Origin: Dyadobacter sp. CY343
GTDB taxonomy: Bacteria; Bacteroidota; Bacteroidia; Cytophagales; Spirosomataceae
Assembly: GCF_021390335.1 (NCBI RefSeq)
Contig: NZ_JAJUXK010000005.1
Location: forward strand, 248,001 to 312,000
Reading direction: 5' to 3'
Length of the DNA: 64,000 nt
Shown: positions 25,845-33,653 of the stretch, in pieces
Layout: each line of letters opens with the position of its first letter
Position numbering within the stretch: position 1 is the stretch's first letter
Translations under genes and position numbers: made by a program
Notes under the pieces: generated by a model
Database searches by the model: none
The model's input: the letters and a program-made list of their open reading frames with translations, nothing else
Told to the model about the DNA's origin: nothing

Positions 25845-27332
25845 ATGAAAAGATTGAGCATTAGTGTGCTGCTGCTGGCATTGGTACATATTGTAGCTGC
25901 ACAGCAGGCAGTTATCCGCGGCGATTTTGCAGACCCGTCGGTGATCCAGGTGGGAGATACTTATTACGCCGCCGGAACGAGTTCCAACTGGGCACCCGGT
26001 TTTCCTGTTTTTAAATCAAAAGACCTGAAAAATTGGGAGCAAACCGGTTCTATTTTCCCTGATCTCACGTCCTGGGCCGACTTTTACTATTGGGCGCCCG
26101 AGCTGAATTATGATAATGGTAAAGTTTACGTGTACTACACGGCCCACAAAAAAGGCGGCAATCTCTGCGTAGGTGTAGCCAGCGCCGATTCACCAGAAGG
26201 TCCTTTCAAAGACCACGGTCCGCTGGTTTGTCAGGAGGTAGGCTCGATTGACGGGTTTCCGATCCGCGATGAAAATAACAAGCTGCACCTGATCTGGAAG
26301 GAAGACGGAAACAGTGTAAATAAGCCCACACCGATCTGGATACAGGAAATAAATGAAGAAAGAACGGCACTGATCGGCGAGAAAAAAGAGCTTTTCAGAA
26401 ACGACACGCCGTGGGAAGCGAATCTGGTGGAAGGTGTTTCGGTGATTAAAAACAACGGTTACTTCTACTCGATTTATGCGGCGGCAGGCTGCTGCGGGCC
26501 GGGCTGTACTTACGCGACCGGCATTGCCCGCTCGAAAAGTTTGATGGGGCCGTGGGAAAAATATTCAGGAAATCCGATCCTGGCTGGCCAGGGTGACTGG
26601 ATGTGTCCGGGACACGGAACCGCCGTTACTTACAACGGAAAAAACTACTTTATGTACCACGCCTACGATCGTTCTTCCAACAAATACACGGGCCGCCAGG
26701 CGCTGGTACGCGGCTTCGAGTTCACGCCTGACAACTGGCTCCGCTTCACCGACGAGTACCTCACGCCAACAAACCTGCCAAAGCAGTATACGGTTACAGA
26801 TACTTTTGACAAAGGGAAACTGGATTTGCAATGGAACTGGTCTGTATTCAACAAGCCAGATTTCGAGTTGAAAAACGGCAGAATAGGGTTGCAGATCAAA
26901 GACGACCGGGAATTGTATATAGCGAGGAAAATTGATGGTCCGAATTATGAAGCTACTGTGGAAACCTTACCTTCGAAAAGTGCGCTGGCTGGGGTGGCAT
27001 TGATAGGCGACGATAAAAACCTGATCTATGCGGCTGCAAAGCAGGACAGTATCCATATTACGCTCGTAAAAGATGGCGCCAGAAGCAGCCTTGGGAAGTT
27101 TCCTGTCAAAGGAAAAGGCAAGCAGCTGTTTCTGAGAATGAATGTTAAAAACAATACAGATATCAGTTTCTCTTACAGCGTTAAGGGTTCTGAGTTCACT
27201 GCATTGCAGATTGCAGCGCCGGATATTACTTTTCTGCCACCGTGGGACCGGGCATTGCGCGCCGGGATCCTTGCAAAAGGAGTGCAGGGAGAAGTGGCGG
27301 TTGTGGAAAGTTTTAAATTTGAAAGCAAATAA
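25845..27332 (+). CDS. GH43 glycosidase with C-terminal beta-sandwich domain (beta-xylosidase/arabinofuranosidase type)
   Basis: A 495-residue secreted glycosidase with signal peptide (SVLLLALVHIVAAQ). The propeller covers about 25-310, with catalytic residues in 'GDFADPSVIQ' (Asp about 29), 'GSIDGFPIRD' (Asp about 138) and 'NLVEGVSVI' (Glu about 199). Residues about 320-495 form a beta-sandwich like the GH43 C-terminal/DUF1349 domain (FDKGKLDLQWNW to the end), which in beta-xylosidases closes the active site. 'GCCGPGC' is an unusual Cys cluster in a loop near the active site and may form a disulphide or metal site. It is the last gene of PUL1, just ahead of a terminator. Confidence 0.88.
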   Translation: MKRLSISVLLLALVHIVAAQQAVIRGDFADPSVIQVGDTYYAAGTSSNWAPGFPVFKSKDLKNWEQTGSIFPDLTSWADFYYWAPELNYDNGKVYVYYTAHKKGGNLCVGVASADSPEGPFKDHGPLVCQEVGSIDGFPIRDENNKLHLIWKEDGNSVNKPTPIWIQEINEERTALIGEKKELFRNDTPWEANLVEGVSVIKNNGYFYSIYAAAGCCGPGCTYATGIARSKSLMGPWEKYSGNPILAGQGDWMCPGHGTAVTYNGKNYFMYHAYDRSSNKYTGRQALVRGFEFTPDNWLRFTDEYLTPTNLPKQYTVTDTFDKGKLDLQWNWSVFNKPDFELKNGRIGLQIKDDRELYIARKIDGPNYEATVETLPSKSALAGVALIGDDKNLIYAAAKQDSIHITLVKDGARSSLGKFPVKGKGKQLFLRMNVKNNTDISFSYSVKGSEFTALQIAAPDITFLPPWDRALRAGILAKGVQGEVAVVESFKFESK

Positions 27333-27368
27333 AAAAAGCGCCTGACCAATTACGGCCAGGCGCTTTTT
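27333..27368. terminator. Bidirectional rho-independent terminator
   Basis: AAAAAGCGCCTG and its complement CAGGCGCTTTTT enclose a 12-nt loop (with an inner GACC/GGCC extension). The A-run on the left and T-run on the right let it work for PUL1 on the plus strand and for the convergent hypothetical gene on the minus strand. It starts right after the GH43 stop codon. Confidence 0.88.
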
Positions 27369-27369
27369 A

Positions 27370-27681
27370 CTAATCTGTGCGTCCGAGTTCTTTCTTCATC
27401 TCGTACCATTTATCAATATCGTTCTCAGAAGCGTCCGTATAGGTCGTCTTGACGTGATTTAGGAATGCAAATTTGGTTTCGTCCGAATCCAGGTGCAGTT
27501 CGTCTTCAAATCCGTCCGCCTTTATGAAATACTCGTATCCATCGTTTTTCACTTCTTTCGACGTGTAATATCTGCCCGAGCCTTCAAAGTTGCTCACTGA
27601 GTTATACAGATCGTATATATCTTCATCGCCATGCGGATTAACGCCCGCAAGCCAGTCTTCGAAATTCGTTATTTTTGCCAT
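27370..27681 (-). CDS. Hypothetical acidic protein, 103 aa
   Basis: An acidic soluble protein with no family I recognise. It begins MAKITNFEDWLAGVNP, has a Tyr/Asp-rich middle (EDIYDLYNSVSNFEGSGRYY) and ends in a helix (ENDIDKWYEMKKELGRTD). A frame continues upstream to 27723, but ATG 27681 followed by the regular helix is the better start. It lies downstream of the methyltransferase (60 nt to its stop), may share its transcript, and ends in the bidirectional terminator. Confidence 0.65.
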   Translation of the reverse strand: MAKITNFEDWLAGVNPHGDEDIYDLYNSVSNFEGSGRYYTSKEVKNDGYEYFIKADGFEDELHLDSDETKFAFLNHVKTTYTDASENDIDKWYEMKKELGRTD

Positions 27682-27741
27682 TACAAAATCATGTTGATTG
27701 TATAGCGAATCTGTAAAAACCATACCAGGGGCAGGGGGGGC

Positions 27742-28554
27742 TTACCGCAGAACCGTCACTTTCAGGAAAGTCGCCGGAATAGAGGTTTTGGTTTTATCGG
27801 TGCTTTGATTGTGGCTTTCAAATAAAACTTCCAGTTCGCGTTGCAGGTCAGCTTCGGTATCATTTTTCTGGGCTGCTTCGAATGCATTCATGGTCGGTCC
27901 ATAATACTTTCTGAAAGTGTCGAGGAATGTGGCTGCTGGATAGGGGGCTTCAAATGTAAAGGTTTCGCGCGAAAACGATATATTCTCTTCCAATGCGCCC
28001 GCTGCTATAAAACGTTCTTTCACATTGTCTTCCACACCCCAGAGCATCGGACTGATAAAACCTTCTGGCGGCGCTGGCGTGTAGGCCGAGCTCACTTTCA
28101 GGATCTGCGCCACCAATGTAGGGTCGCCAGGGATCCAGTTGCCCATCACGATCCTGCCACCCGGCCGGGTTACGCGAAACATTTCTCTTGCAACATCAAA
28201 CGGCTTCGGAGCAAACATCGCTCCAAAAACGCTTACGACCAGATCAAACGTTTCATCGGCAATATCGTGCAGATCGATCGCGTCGCCCTCGCGAAATGTA
28301 ATGTTCGTCAATCCTTCCGCCTGGACGCGCGCATTGCCCGCAGCCACAAGGTTACTCGCAATATCAACGCCCTGGACATTTGCACCGAGCCTGGCCGCCG
28401 GCAGTGCCGTAGTGCCGTCGCCGCAGCCGAGATCGAGCACATTTAAACCTGGCGTGATCCCTAGTTTTGCTACCAAAGCAGCACCACTTTCCCGCATGGT
28501 CTCCGCCAACCGCGTGAAATCACCTTTCTCCCATAACATTTTGTTTGCATTCAT
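27742..28554 (-). CDS. Class I SAM-dependent methyltransferase
   Basis: A 270-residue cytosolic methyltransferase of the UbiE/Methyltransf_11 type. SAM-binding motif I is 'GLNVLDLGCGDGTTALPAARLGANVQGVDIA' (about 38-68), motif II 'ITFREGDAIDLHDIADETFDLVVSVFGAMFAP' and motif III 'FRVTRPGGRIVMGNW'. The C-terminal part ('AYPAATFLDTFRKYYGPTMNAFEAAQ') forms the substrate cap and is not diagnostic. It is divergent from the marR-rph pair with 126 bp between the starts, so it could fall under the same MarR regulator. Substrate unknown. Confidence 0.88.
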   Translation of the reverse strand: MNANKMLWEKGDFTRLAETMRESGAALVAKLGITPGLNVLDLGCGDGTTALPAARLGANVQGVDIASNLVAAGNARVQAEGLTNITFREGDAIDLHDIADETFDLVVSVFGAMFAPKPFDVAREMFRVTRPGGRIVMGNWIPGDPTLVAQILKVSSAYTPAPPEGFISPMLWGVEDNVKERFIAAGALEENISFSRETFTFEAPYPAATFLDTFRKYYGPTMNAFEAAQKNDTEADLQRELEVLFESHNQSTDKTKTSIPATFLKVTVLR

Positions 28555-28619
28555 CTTGCTTTCAGCTTATGTGAAATTTAGTACAAAACGTTAGTAATCA
28601 ATTTATTTCACCGTACACC

Positions 28620-28662
28620 TTGCAGTTCTTATTTAAAGGATATTATCTTTGTAACTAAGATA
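28620..28662 (+). promoter_or_regulatory. Bacteroidota-type promoter with overlapping dyad (marR-rph)
   Basis: TATCTTTG at 28644-28651 matches the Bacteroidota -7 element TAnnTTTG exactly, and TTG at 28620-28622 lies 21 nt before it, near the expected -33 position. The dyad TATCTT-N7-AAGATA (28644-28662) sits on the -7 element and start site, where a bound MarR dimer would block transcription. AAGATATT is repeated just before the marR ATG. Autoregulation is inferred. Confidence 0.5.
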
Positions 28663-28680
28663 TTTAGTAAAGAAGATATT

Positions 28681-29142
28681 ATGGCGCACGAAGAGATCAG
28701 ACAGCTGAGGAAACTCGGGCAGCAATATGCTTACACCTCGATTCAGATGCATGAGGCTGTGGCGCGCAATGCGGGACTGCCGGGGACTGACCACAAATAT
28801 TTGGGATTTTTGATGGAAAAAGGGCAGATGACGGCGGGAGAACTTTCGCAACTCACCGGCTTGACCACAGGCGCAGTGACCGGGCTGATCGACAGGCTTG
28901 AAAAGAAGGAACTTGTGAAGCGACAGATTGCCCCGGAAGATCGCCGGAAAGTGCATATCGTGCCTAATACCGAAAAGATCATGGAACTCCTCGTGCCGCT
29001 CTATGAAGAATTTCGGGCCAGGACTGAAAAACTGATTGCCTCCTTTTCGGACGAGGAGCGGCAGGTAATTGAAAGTTATCTGTCAAAAACGATCGGCTTG
29101 ATGGAAGAAACGACAACGCGGATTCAAGGTAAAAAAGCGTAG
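28681..29142 (+). CDS. MarR-family transcriptional regulator
   Basis: A 153-residue winged-helix dimer. The core 'TDHKYLGFLMEKGQMTAGELSQLTGLTTGAVTGLIDRLEKKELVKRQIAPEDRRKVHI' (about 33-92) contains the recognition helix and the wing with the DxRxxxV signature (here EDRRKVHIV). N- and C-terminal helices give the dimer interface. MarR proteins usually repress their own promoter and neighbouring resistance or efflux genes, and release DNA on binding a phenolic or drug ligand. Its stop is 11 nt before the ATG of the rifamycin phosphotransferase-like gene, so that enzyme is the probable target. Confidence 0.92.
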   Translation: MAHEEIRQLRKLGQQYAYTSIQMHEAVARNAGLPGTDHKYLGFLMEKGQMTAGELSQLTGLTTGAVTGLIDRLEKKELVKRQIAPEDRRKVHIVPNTEKIMELLVPLYEEFRARTEKLIASFSDEERQVIESYLSKTIGLMEETTTRIQGKKA

Positions 29143-29153
29143 AGCGAAGAGAA

Positions 29154-31787
29154 ATGGCGGACGTGAACTTTTATGTTATTGGTTTTCAAAATATTAACAA
29201 AAACCAGATTCAGGCAGTTGGTGGAAAGGGTGCAAATCTGGGCGAATTGTCGCGATTGAGCGGAATGATGGTGCCCGACGGTTTTTGCATTACTACCAGG
29301 GCTTATCAGGAGATTTTAGGAAAAAATGAGACTTTACATACGCTACTCGACCAGCTGGCTGGTCTCAAAGCGGAAAACAGAAAAGAAATCAGTGATGCTG
29401 CCGCACAGATCAGAGAGGTAATTGAATCAATTCCTGTTCCGGAAAGCATTGAAAATGAGATAGTAAGTCGCATTGAAAAGCTTGGCGCGACAGGTTCATA
29501 CGCCGTGCGGTCCAGTGCCACGGCTGAGGATCTCCCAACAGCATCGTTCGCCGGCCAGCAGGATACCTATCTGAATATCAGCGGTAAAACGGCAATTTTG
29601 GAACATATCAGCAAATGCTGGGCGTCACTCTTCACTGACCGGGCAGTGGTGTACCGGTTGCAAAATGGATTTGATCACAGGAAAGTGTTTTTATCTGTGA
29701 TCATCCAAAAAATGATCTTGCCAGATGAGGCGGGAATCATGTTCACAGCCGATCCGGTGAATGGAAACAGAAAGGTTGTCAGTATTGATGCCAGCTTTGG
29801 GCTGGGGGAGGCGCTGGTTTCAGGAATTGTGAATGCAGATAATTTCAAGATCAGGGCGGGACAGCTATTTGAGACAAATATTTCTATAAAAAAGTGTGGC
29901 ATTTTTGCTTTGCCGGAAGGAGGTACTGAGGAGCGGGAACTGCCCGAGGAAGAGCAAAGTGCGCCGTCGCTTTCTGACGCGCAGGTTTTGGAACTGGCCA
30001 ATCTGGGGCAGAAGATTGAGGCACATTTTGGCCAGCCGCAGGATATTGAATGGTGTTTGGCTAAGAATGCATTTTACATACTGCAAAGCCGCCCGGCCAC
30101 TACTTTGTTTCCCGTACCCCAGGCCAACGATCCTGAGAATCGGGTATACGTGTCTGTCGGCCACCAGCAAATGATGACCGACGCGATGAAGCCGCTGGGT
30201 TTGTCATTTTTTATGTTGACAACGCGCGCGCCGATGCGCCATGCCGGCGGAAGGTTGTTTGTTGATATTACCAATATGCTGGCTACGAGTGCGGGGCGAA
30301 GTGGCGTAATCAATAACCTTGGTAAATCCGATCCGCTGATCAAAGAAGCACTTTTAAGTCTCATTGCCCGAGGTGATTTTCTGGCACCATTGTCCGACGA
30401 ATCTGAGGTGCCAGCCGCGCATTTTGCAAAGCAGATCGTGCCGCAGGATGTTCCTGCTAACCTTGTAACCGACCTGATCACAGAAAACCGGGCGTCGGTA
30501 GATAAGCTGAAACGCGATATTCAGTCCAAATCGGGAGCAGACCTTTTTGACTTCTTATTGGAAGATCTTATTGAACTGAAGCAACAGTTGTTCGGCCAGA
30601 AGAACATTGAGGCGATTACAATTGGTATGAATGCAGTTTCCTGGGTCAATGAAAAAATGATGGACTGGCTGGGCGAAAAGAATGTGGCCGATACGCTTTC
30701 ACAGTCGGTACCGAACAATATCACCTCCGAAATGGGAATGGAGCTGCTGGATGTCGCTGATGTAGCGCGCCAATACCCCGAAGTGCTTACTTTTTTTCAG
30801 CAGGCAAAAATTGAAAATCTGACCGAAGAGCTGGCACGGCTGGAAGGCGGAAATGAGACGCTGGCAGCAATTGAGGTCTACCTCGAAAAATATGGAATGC
30901 GTTGCGCGGGGGAAATTGATATTACAAAGTCCCGCTGGTCGGAGCAACCTGATATCCTGATTCCGCTGATCCTGAATAATATTAAAAACACTGAACCAGG
31001 TGCCAGCAAACGAAAATTTGAGCAGGGGCGGCAGCAAGCATTGGGTAAAGAGCAGGAATTGCTGTCGCGGCTGGAACTATTGCCGGGTGGCGAGCAAAAA
31101 GCAGCGGAAACGAAGCGGATGATCGGCCTGGTCCGGGATTTTGCCGGTTACCGTGAATATCCCAAATATGGGCTGGTGAATCGCTATTTTGTTTACAAAA
31201 AGGCAATTTTAAAGGAGGCAGAAAAACTCCGGTCAGCTGCTTTGATCCGGGATATAGAAGATATTTACTACCTCAATTTTGAGGAATTGCGCGAGGTTGT
31301 GGTCAAAAGAGCAATAGATTTAGAACTGATAAATCGTCGCAAAGAGGATTTTAAAACGTATGAAAAGCTGAGCCCGCCGCGGGTTATTACTTCTGACGGT
31401 GAGATCATTACCGGGACTTATCGTCGAGAAAACCTTCCTCCCGGGGCGATCGCCGGGCTGGCGGTTTCTTCCGGGACCATTGAAGGCCGCGCACGTGTGA
31501 TTTTGCAAATGCAAGACGCACAAATCGAGGACGGGGATATATTAGTGACCGCATTTACCGATCCCAGCTGGACTCCCTTATTTGTTTCCGTAAAAGGGCT
31601 GGTGACCGAAGTGGGCGGGCTGATGACCCACGGCGCGGTGATCGCCAGGGAGTACGGTTTGCCCGCCATAGTTGGGGTAGAGAATGCTACTAAATTGATC
31701 AAAGACGGCCAGCGCATCCGCGTGAACGGGACAGACGGATATGTGGAGATACTGGTAGCCAAGCGCGGGTCCGATGCCGTCCCGTAA
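29154..31787 (+). CDS. rph: Rifamycin phosphotransferase-like PEP-utilising enzyme
   Basis: An 877-residue enzyme with the domain order of rifamycin phosphotransferase: an N-terminal PPDK/ATP-grasp domain (1 to about 320; 'VGGKGANLGELSRLSGMMVPDGF', 'SYAVRSSATAEDLPTASFAGQQDT', 'DIEWCLAKNAFYILQSRPAT'), a central substrate domain (about 330-760; 'VSVGHQQMMTDAMKPLGLSFF'), and a C-terminal swivelling His domain ('EVGGLMTHGAVIAREYGLPAIVGV', phosphoacceptor His826). True PEP synthase has the His domain in the middle and a C-terminal TIM barrel; that barrel is absent here. RPH inactivates rifamycins by moving the ATP beta-phosphate to the C21 hydroxyl. The last ten or so residues (VAKRGSDAVP) lie across a junction with a broken lytR fragment. 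It is co-transcribed with marR. Confidence 0.85.
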   Translation: MADVNFYVIGFQNINKNQIQAVGGKGANLGELSRLSGMMVPDGFCITTRAYQEILGKNETLHTLLDQLAGLKAENRKEISDAAAQIREVIESIPVPESIENEIVSRIEKLGATGSYAVRSSATAEDLPTASFAGQQDTYLNISGKTAILEHISKCWASLFTDRAVVYRLQNGFDHRKVFLSVIIQKMILPDEAGIMFTADPVNGNRKVVSIDASFGLGEALVSGIVNADNFKIRAGQLFETNISIKKCGIFALPEGGTEERELPEEEQSAPSLSDAQVLELANLGQKIEAHFGQPQDIEWCLAKNAFYILQSRPATTLFPVPQANDPENRVYVSVGHQQMMTDAMKPLGLSFFMLTTRAPMRHAGGRLFVDITNMLATSAGRSGVINNLGKSDPLIKEALLSLIARGDFLAPLSDESEVPAAHFAKQIVPQDVPANLVTDLITENRASVDKLKRDIQSKSGADLFDFLLEDLIELKQQLFGQKNIEAITIGMNAVSWVNEKMMDWLGEKNVADTLSQSVPNNITSEMGMELLDVADVARQYPEVLTFFQQAKIENLTEELARLEGGNETLAAIEVYLEKYGMRCAGEIDITKSRWSEQPDILIPLILNNIKNTEPGASKRKFEQGRQQALGKEQELLSRLELLPGGEQKAAETKRMIGLVRDFAGYREYPKYGLVNRYFVYKKAILKEAEKLRSAALIRDIEDIYYLNFEELREVVVKRAIDLELINRRKEDFKTYEKLSPPRVITSDGEIITGTYRRENLPPGAIAGLAVSSGTIEGRARVILQMQDAQIEDGDILVTAFTDPSWTPLFVSVKGLVTEVGGLMTHGAVIAREYGLPAIVGVENATKLIKDGQRIRVNGTDGYVEILVAKRGSDAVP

Positions 31788-31873
31788 ATAGTCACTTGCG
31801 GACAGTAAGTTTCGATCAGGATCCGGAGGTTGTCCAGATTTGATTGTTCATCGTCGATCAGTATTGCCTTCAT
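31788..31873 (-). pseudogene. Truncated LytR/AlgR-type response regulator (N-terminal fragment)
   Basis: From ATG 31873 the minus strand reads MKAILIDDEQSNLDNLRILI then ETYCPQVTIYG, the start of a receiver domain with its acidic DDE pocket. The homology stops within about 30 residues, where the frame runs into the antisense of the rph 3' end; the rest of the receiver and the LytTR DNA-binding domain are missing. The start codon lies inside the end of the kinase fragment, the overlap normal for lytS-lytR pairs, so both are remains of one operon. Confidence 0.75.
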
Positions 31874-32365
31874 CAAACCATTGATCAAAAGTAAGCGTAA
31901 TATGTGCGCCTTTCGGGACAGTGTTTTTGATAGTAAGGTTAATCTGCCGCCCGGGATGGATTTGGTTCAATAGGCTGATCCGGTCTCGGGTCAGCTTTAA
32001 GCCGAGTCCCGAAACGGACGTTTCTTCGCTGATACCTTCGCCATTATCTTTCAGAATTATGACCATGTCGTGGCCCGATTTGTTAATCAGCAGCTCAATA
32101 TGTCCAGCCTCTCCCTTCCCTGCAACTCCATGCTTTACCGCATTTTCAACGAGCGGCTGCAAGAGCAGTGCTGGGATATTGGTTTCATATTCCTTCACCC
32201 CAGGCTCCACTTTTATGTTATAACTAAATCCGAAACGCAGCTTTTCCAGTTTAAATAAGTATCTAACGTCTGGATCTCATCGTGGAGCGCGATTTCATTT
32301 TTCTGGCTGTGTACGAGTGAATCCCTGGTTAACCGGGCGAAGTCGGACAGGTAAGCAAACTTCAA
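31848..32365 (-). pseudogene. Broken LytS-type sensor histidine kinase (C-terminal part, frameshifted)
   Basis: The minus strand encodes the end of a LytS-family kinase. First comes 'KFAYLSDFARLTRDSL' to 'HDEIQTLDTYL' (about 32362-32252), then after a one-base loss near 32250 'KLEKLRFGFSYNI' and the ATPase domain (IPALLLQPLVENAVKHGV, the N-box; 'KDNGEGISEE', the G1 box; 'GLGLKLTRDRISLL', the G2 box). The sensor, membrane and phosphoacceptor segment (NPHFIFN in the family) are absent because homology starts directly after it. With the truncation and the frameshift it cannot be functional. The remaining open frame alone (363 nt) might be mistaken for a small ATPase. Confidence 0.8.
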
Positions 32366-32430
32366 TCCACTTGCCGCAATTACTGTTGCAATTCAATTTA
32401 GCGTAAATCTTCAAAGGATTTATGTAAGAC

Positions 32431-32925
32431 TTACTTGGAATATGTTATTTCGCCCGGAACGCGCTTTGCATAAACAACTAACGCCTGAAATGCTGCATCT
32501 GCCTTTGTCGTTCCTTTTTTCTCAAATACGATTGGTTGTAATGCGGTGGTATTGTATCCACGCGCGAAGGATTGTAGCATTATTTGGCCTTGCTGATCTA
32601 AACCCCATTCGCCTCTATAATGGACAAAACTGCCAGTTCCGTTTGGCTCAACGAAGACTACCGGCCGGAGCATCGTACCCGCCCCTATTGATCTTGGATC
32701 GATTGATATCTGCATCATTTCTTTATTGCCATTTACAATCCAGCCATTTGTTACAAAGTATCTGGATACATGCTTATAAGCGCTGTCTGCAGAAAGTGGA
32801 GATGTTACAGTCACGCGTTTACTTCCTTTCGGTATGGACGCAAAATCCGTCTCGCTAATAGCGTACATTTTAACGCACCCCACTGTAATGATGGCGACAA
32901 AAAATAATAAGGTAAAGTTCTTCAT
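32431..32925 (-). CDS. Hypothetical lipoprotein, 164 aa
   Basis: The N-terminus MKNFTLLFFVAIITVGC is a lipoprotein signal with Cys17. The mature part (about 147 residues) alternates strands and helices: 'KRVTVTSPLSADSAYKHVSRYFVTNGWIVNGNKEMMQISID' resembles a BON/SMI-like alpha-beta repeat, followed by 'SFVHYRGEWG'. I do not recognise a family; Bacteroidota carry many such DUF4136-like envelope proteins of unknown role. It follows the 170-aa membrane protein by 31 nt on the same strand and may share its transcript. Confidence 0.7.
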   Translation of the reverse strand: MKNFTLLFFVAIITVGCVKMYAISETDFASIPKGSKRVTVTSPLSADSAYKHVSRYFVTNGWIVNGNKEMMQISIDPRSIGAGTMLRPVVFVEPNGTGSFVHYRGEWGLDQQGQIMLQSFARGYNTTALQPIVFEKKGTTKADAAFQALVVYAKRVPGEITYSK

Positions 32926-32956
32926 ACAGCGTTTGGATAGAGGATATTAGATATTT

Positions 32957-33469
32957 TCAGTTATATGAGTCTACTAACCCATCGGCGTTATTGTCATAAA
33001 AGCACGAAGGCGTGTAGTCGTCCCAGCACCATTGCCAGTTAACCCCATTACCATAGTCTGAAGGGTTGGCACTGTTCGGAAGTCCTCTTTTATATTTTAG
33101 CATATCGAGCGACATGCCAATCCATACTTGATTATCCACGAGCCTCTCGCAATCTTCCCGTGTCCATTCTGGATGTTTCTTGTTGATTTTTCCGGCCTTT
33201 GTTTTATAGAAAGACTTCAACTCCTCTTTTCTAAGCTCCTCCTCTTTTTTCATATCTTCAACAACTTCCGCTAATTGTTGGTCTGTCATTGGCGGCAAAT
33301 CTAACTGCCCATTTTTAATTTTTCCTGTCGCCAGAGGTTTAGAAGCTTCTTTAGAGAAATTATTAATCATAATAGCAACAAGTATAGACCCCACAATAAA
33401 CCATAGTGTCCCATTTTTATACCACGCGCCGGTGTTTTTTGGCTTTGACGGCTTGTATAATTCGTTCAT
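32957..33469 (-). CDS. Hypothetical single-pass membrane protein, 170 aa
   Basis: A short cytoplasmic N-terminus is followed by one helix (LWFIVGSILVAIMINNF, about 23-39) and a charged linker with coiled-coil character (MTDQQLAEVVEDMKKEEELRKEELKSFYKTK, about 72-102). The C-terminal region (WTREDCERLVDNQVWIGMSLDMLKYKRGLPNSANPS, ending WQWCWDDYTPSCFYDNNADGLVDSYN) has the 'V..G.....V....G.P' pattern of SmpA/OmlA-like domains. That pattern suggests an envelope protein interacting through its C-domain; function unknown. It is upstream of the lipoprotein gene. Confidence 0.68.
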   Translation of the reverse strand: MNELYKPSKPKNTGAWYKNGTLWFIVGSILVAIMINNFSKEASKPLATGKIKNGQLDLPPMTDQQLAEVVEDMKKEEELRKEELKSFYKTKAGKINKKHPEWTREDCERLVDNQVWIGMSLDMLKYKRGLPNSANPSDYGNGVNWQWCWDDYTPSCFYDNNADGLVDSYN

Positions 33470-33653
33470 TGATTGATATAGTATTGATAGAGGATAATGC
33501 CAAGGTAAACTAACTCTGCGAGTCTATAAGTTCGGTAGTAAGAATATTGATTAACCGGCTAATTTCAGGCAATTGATACGGCCGAAATGTGAATACTGCG
33601 CGCGGTGCTGTGAACCTGGTTGTATTGATATTGAATTTGATATTAACAAAAAG

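Noticed and set aside
29154-31787. PEP synthase (ppsA)
   Set aside because: The phospho-His domain is at the C-terminus and the PEP/TIM-barrel domain is absent, so the order fits rifamycin phosphotransferase rather than PpsA.
31418-31888. 156-codon minus-strand frame antisense to the rph 3' end
   Set aside because: Only the first 30 or so residues are LytR-like; the rest is the antisense reading of rph and has no receiver or LytTR features.
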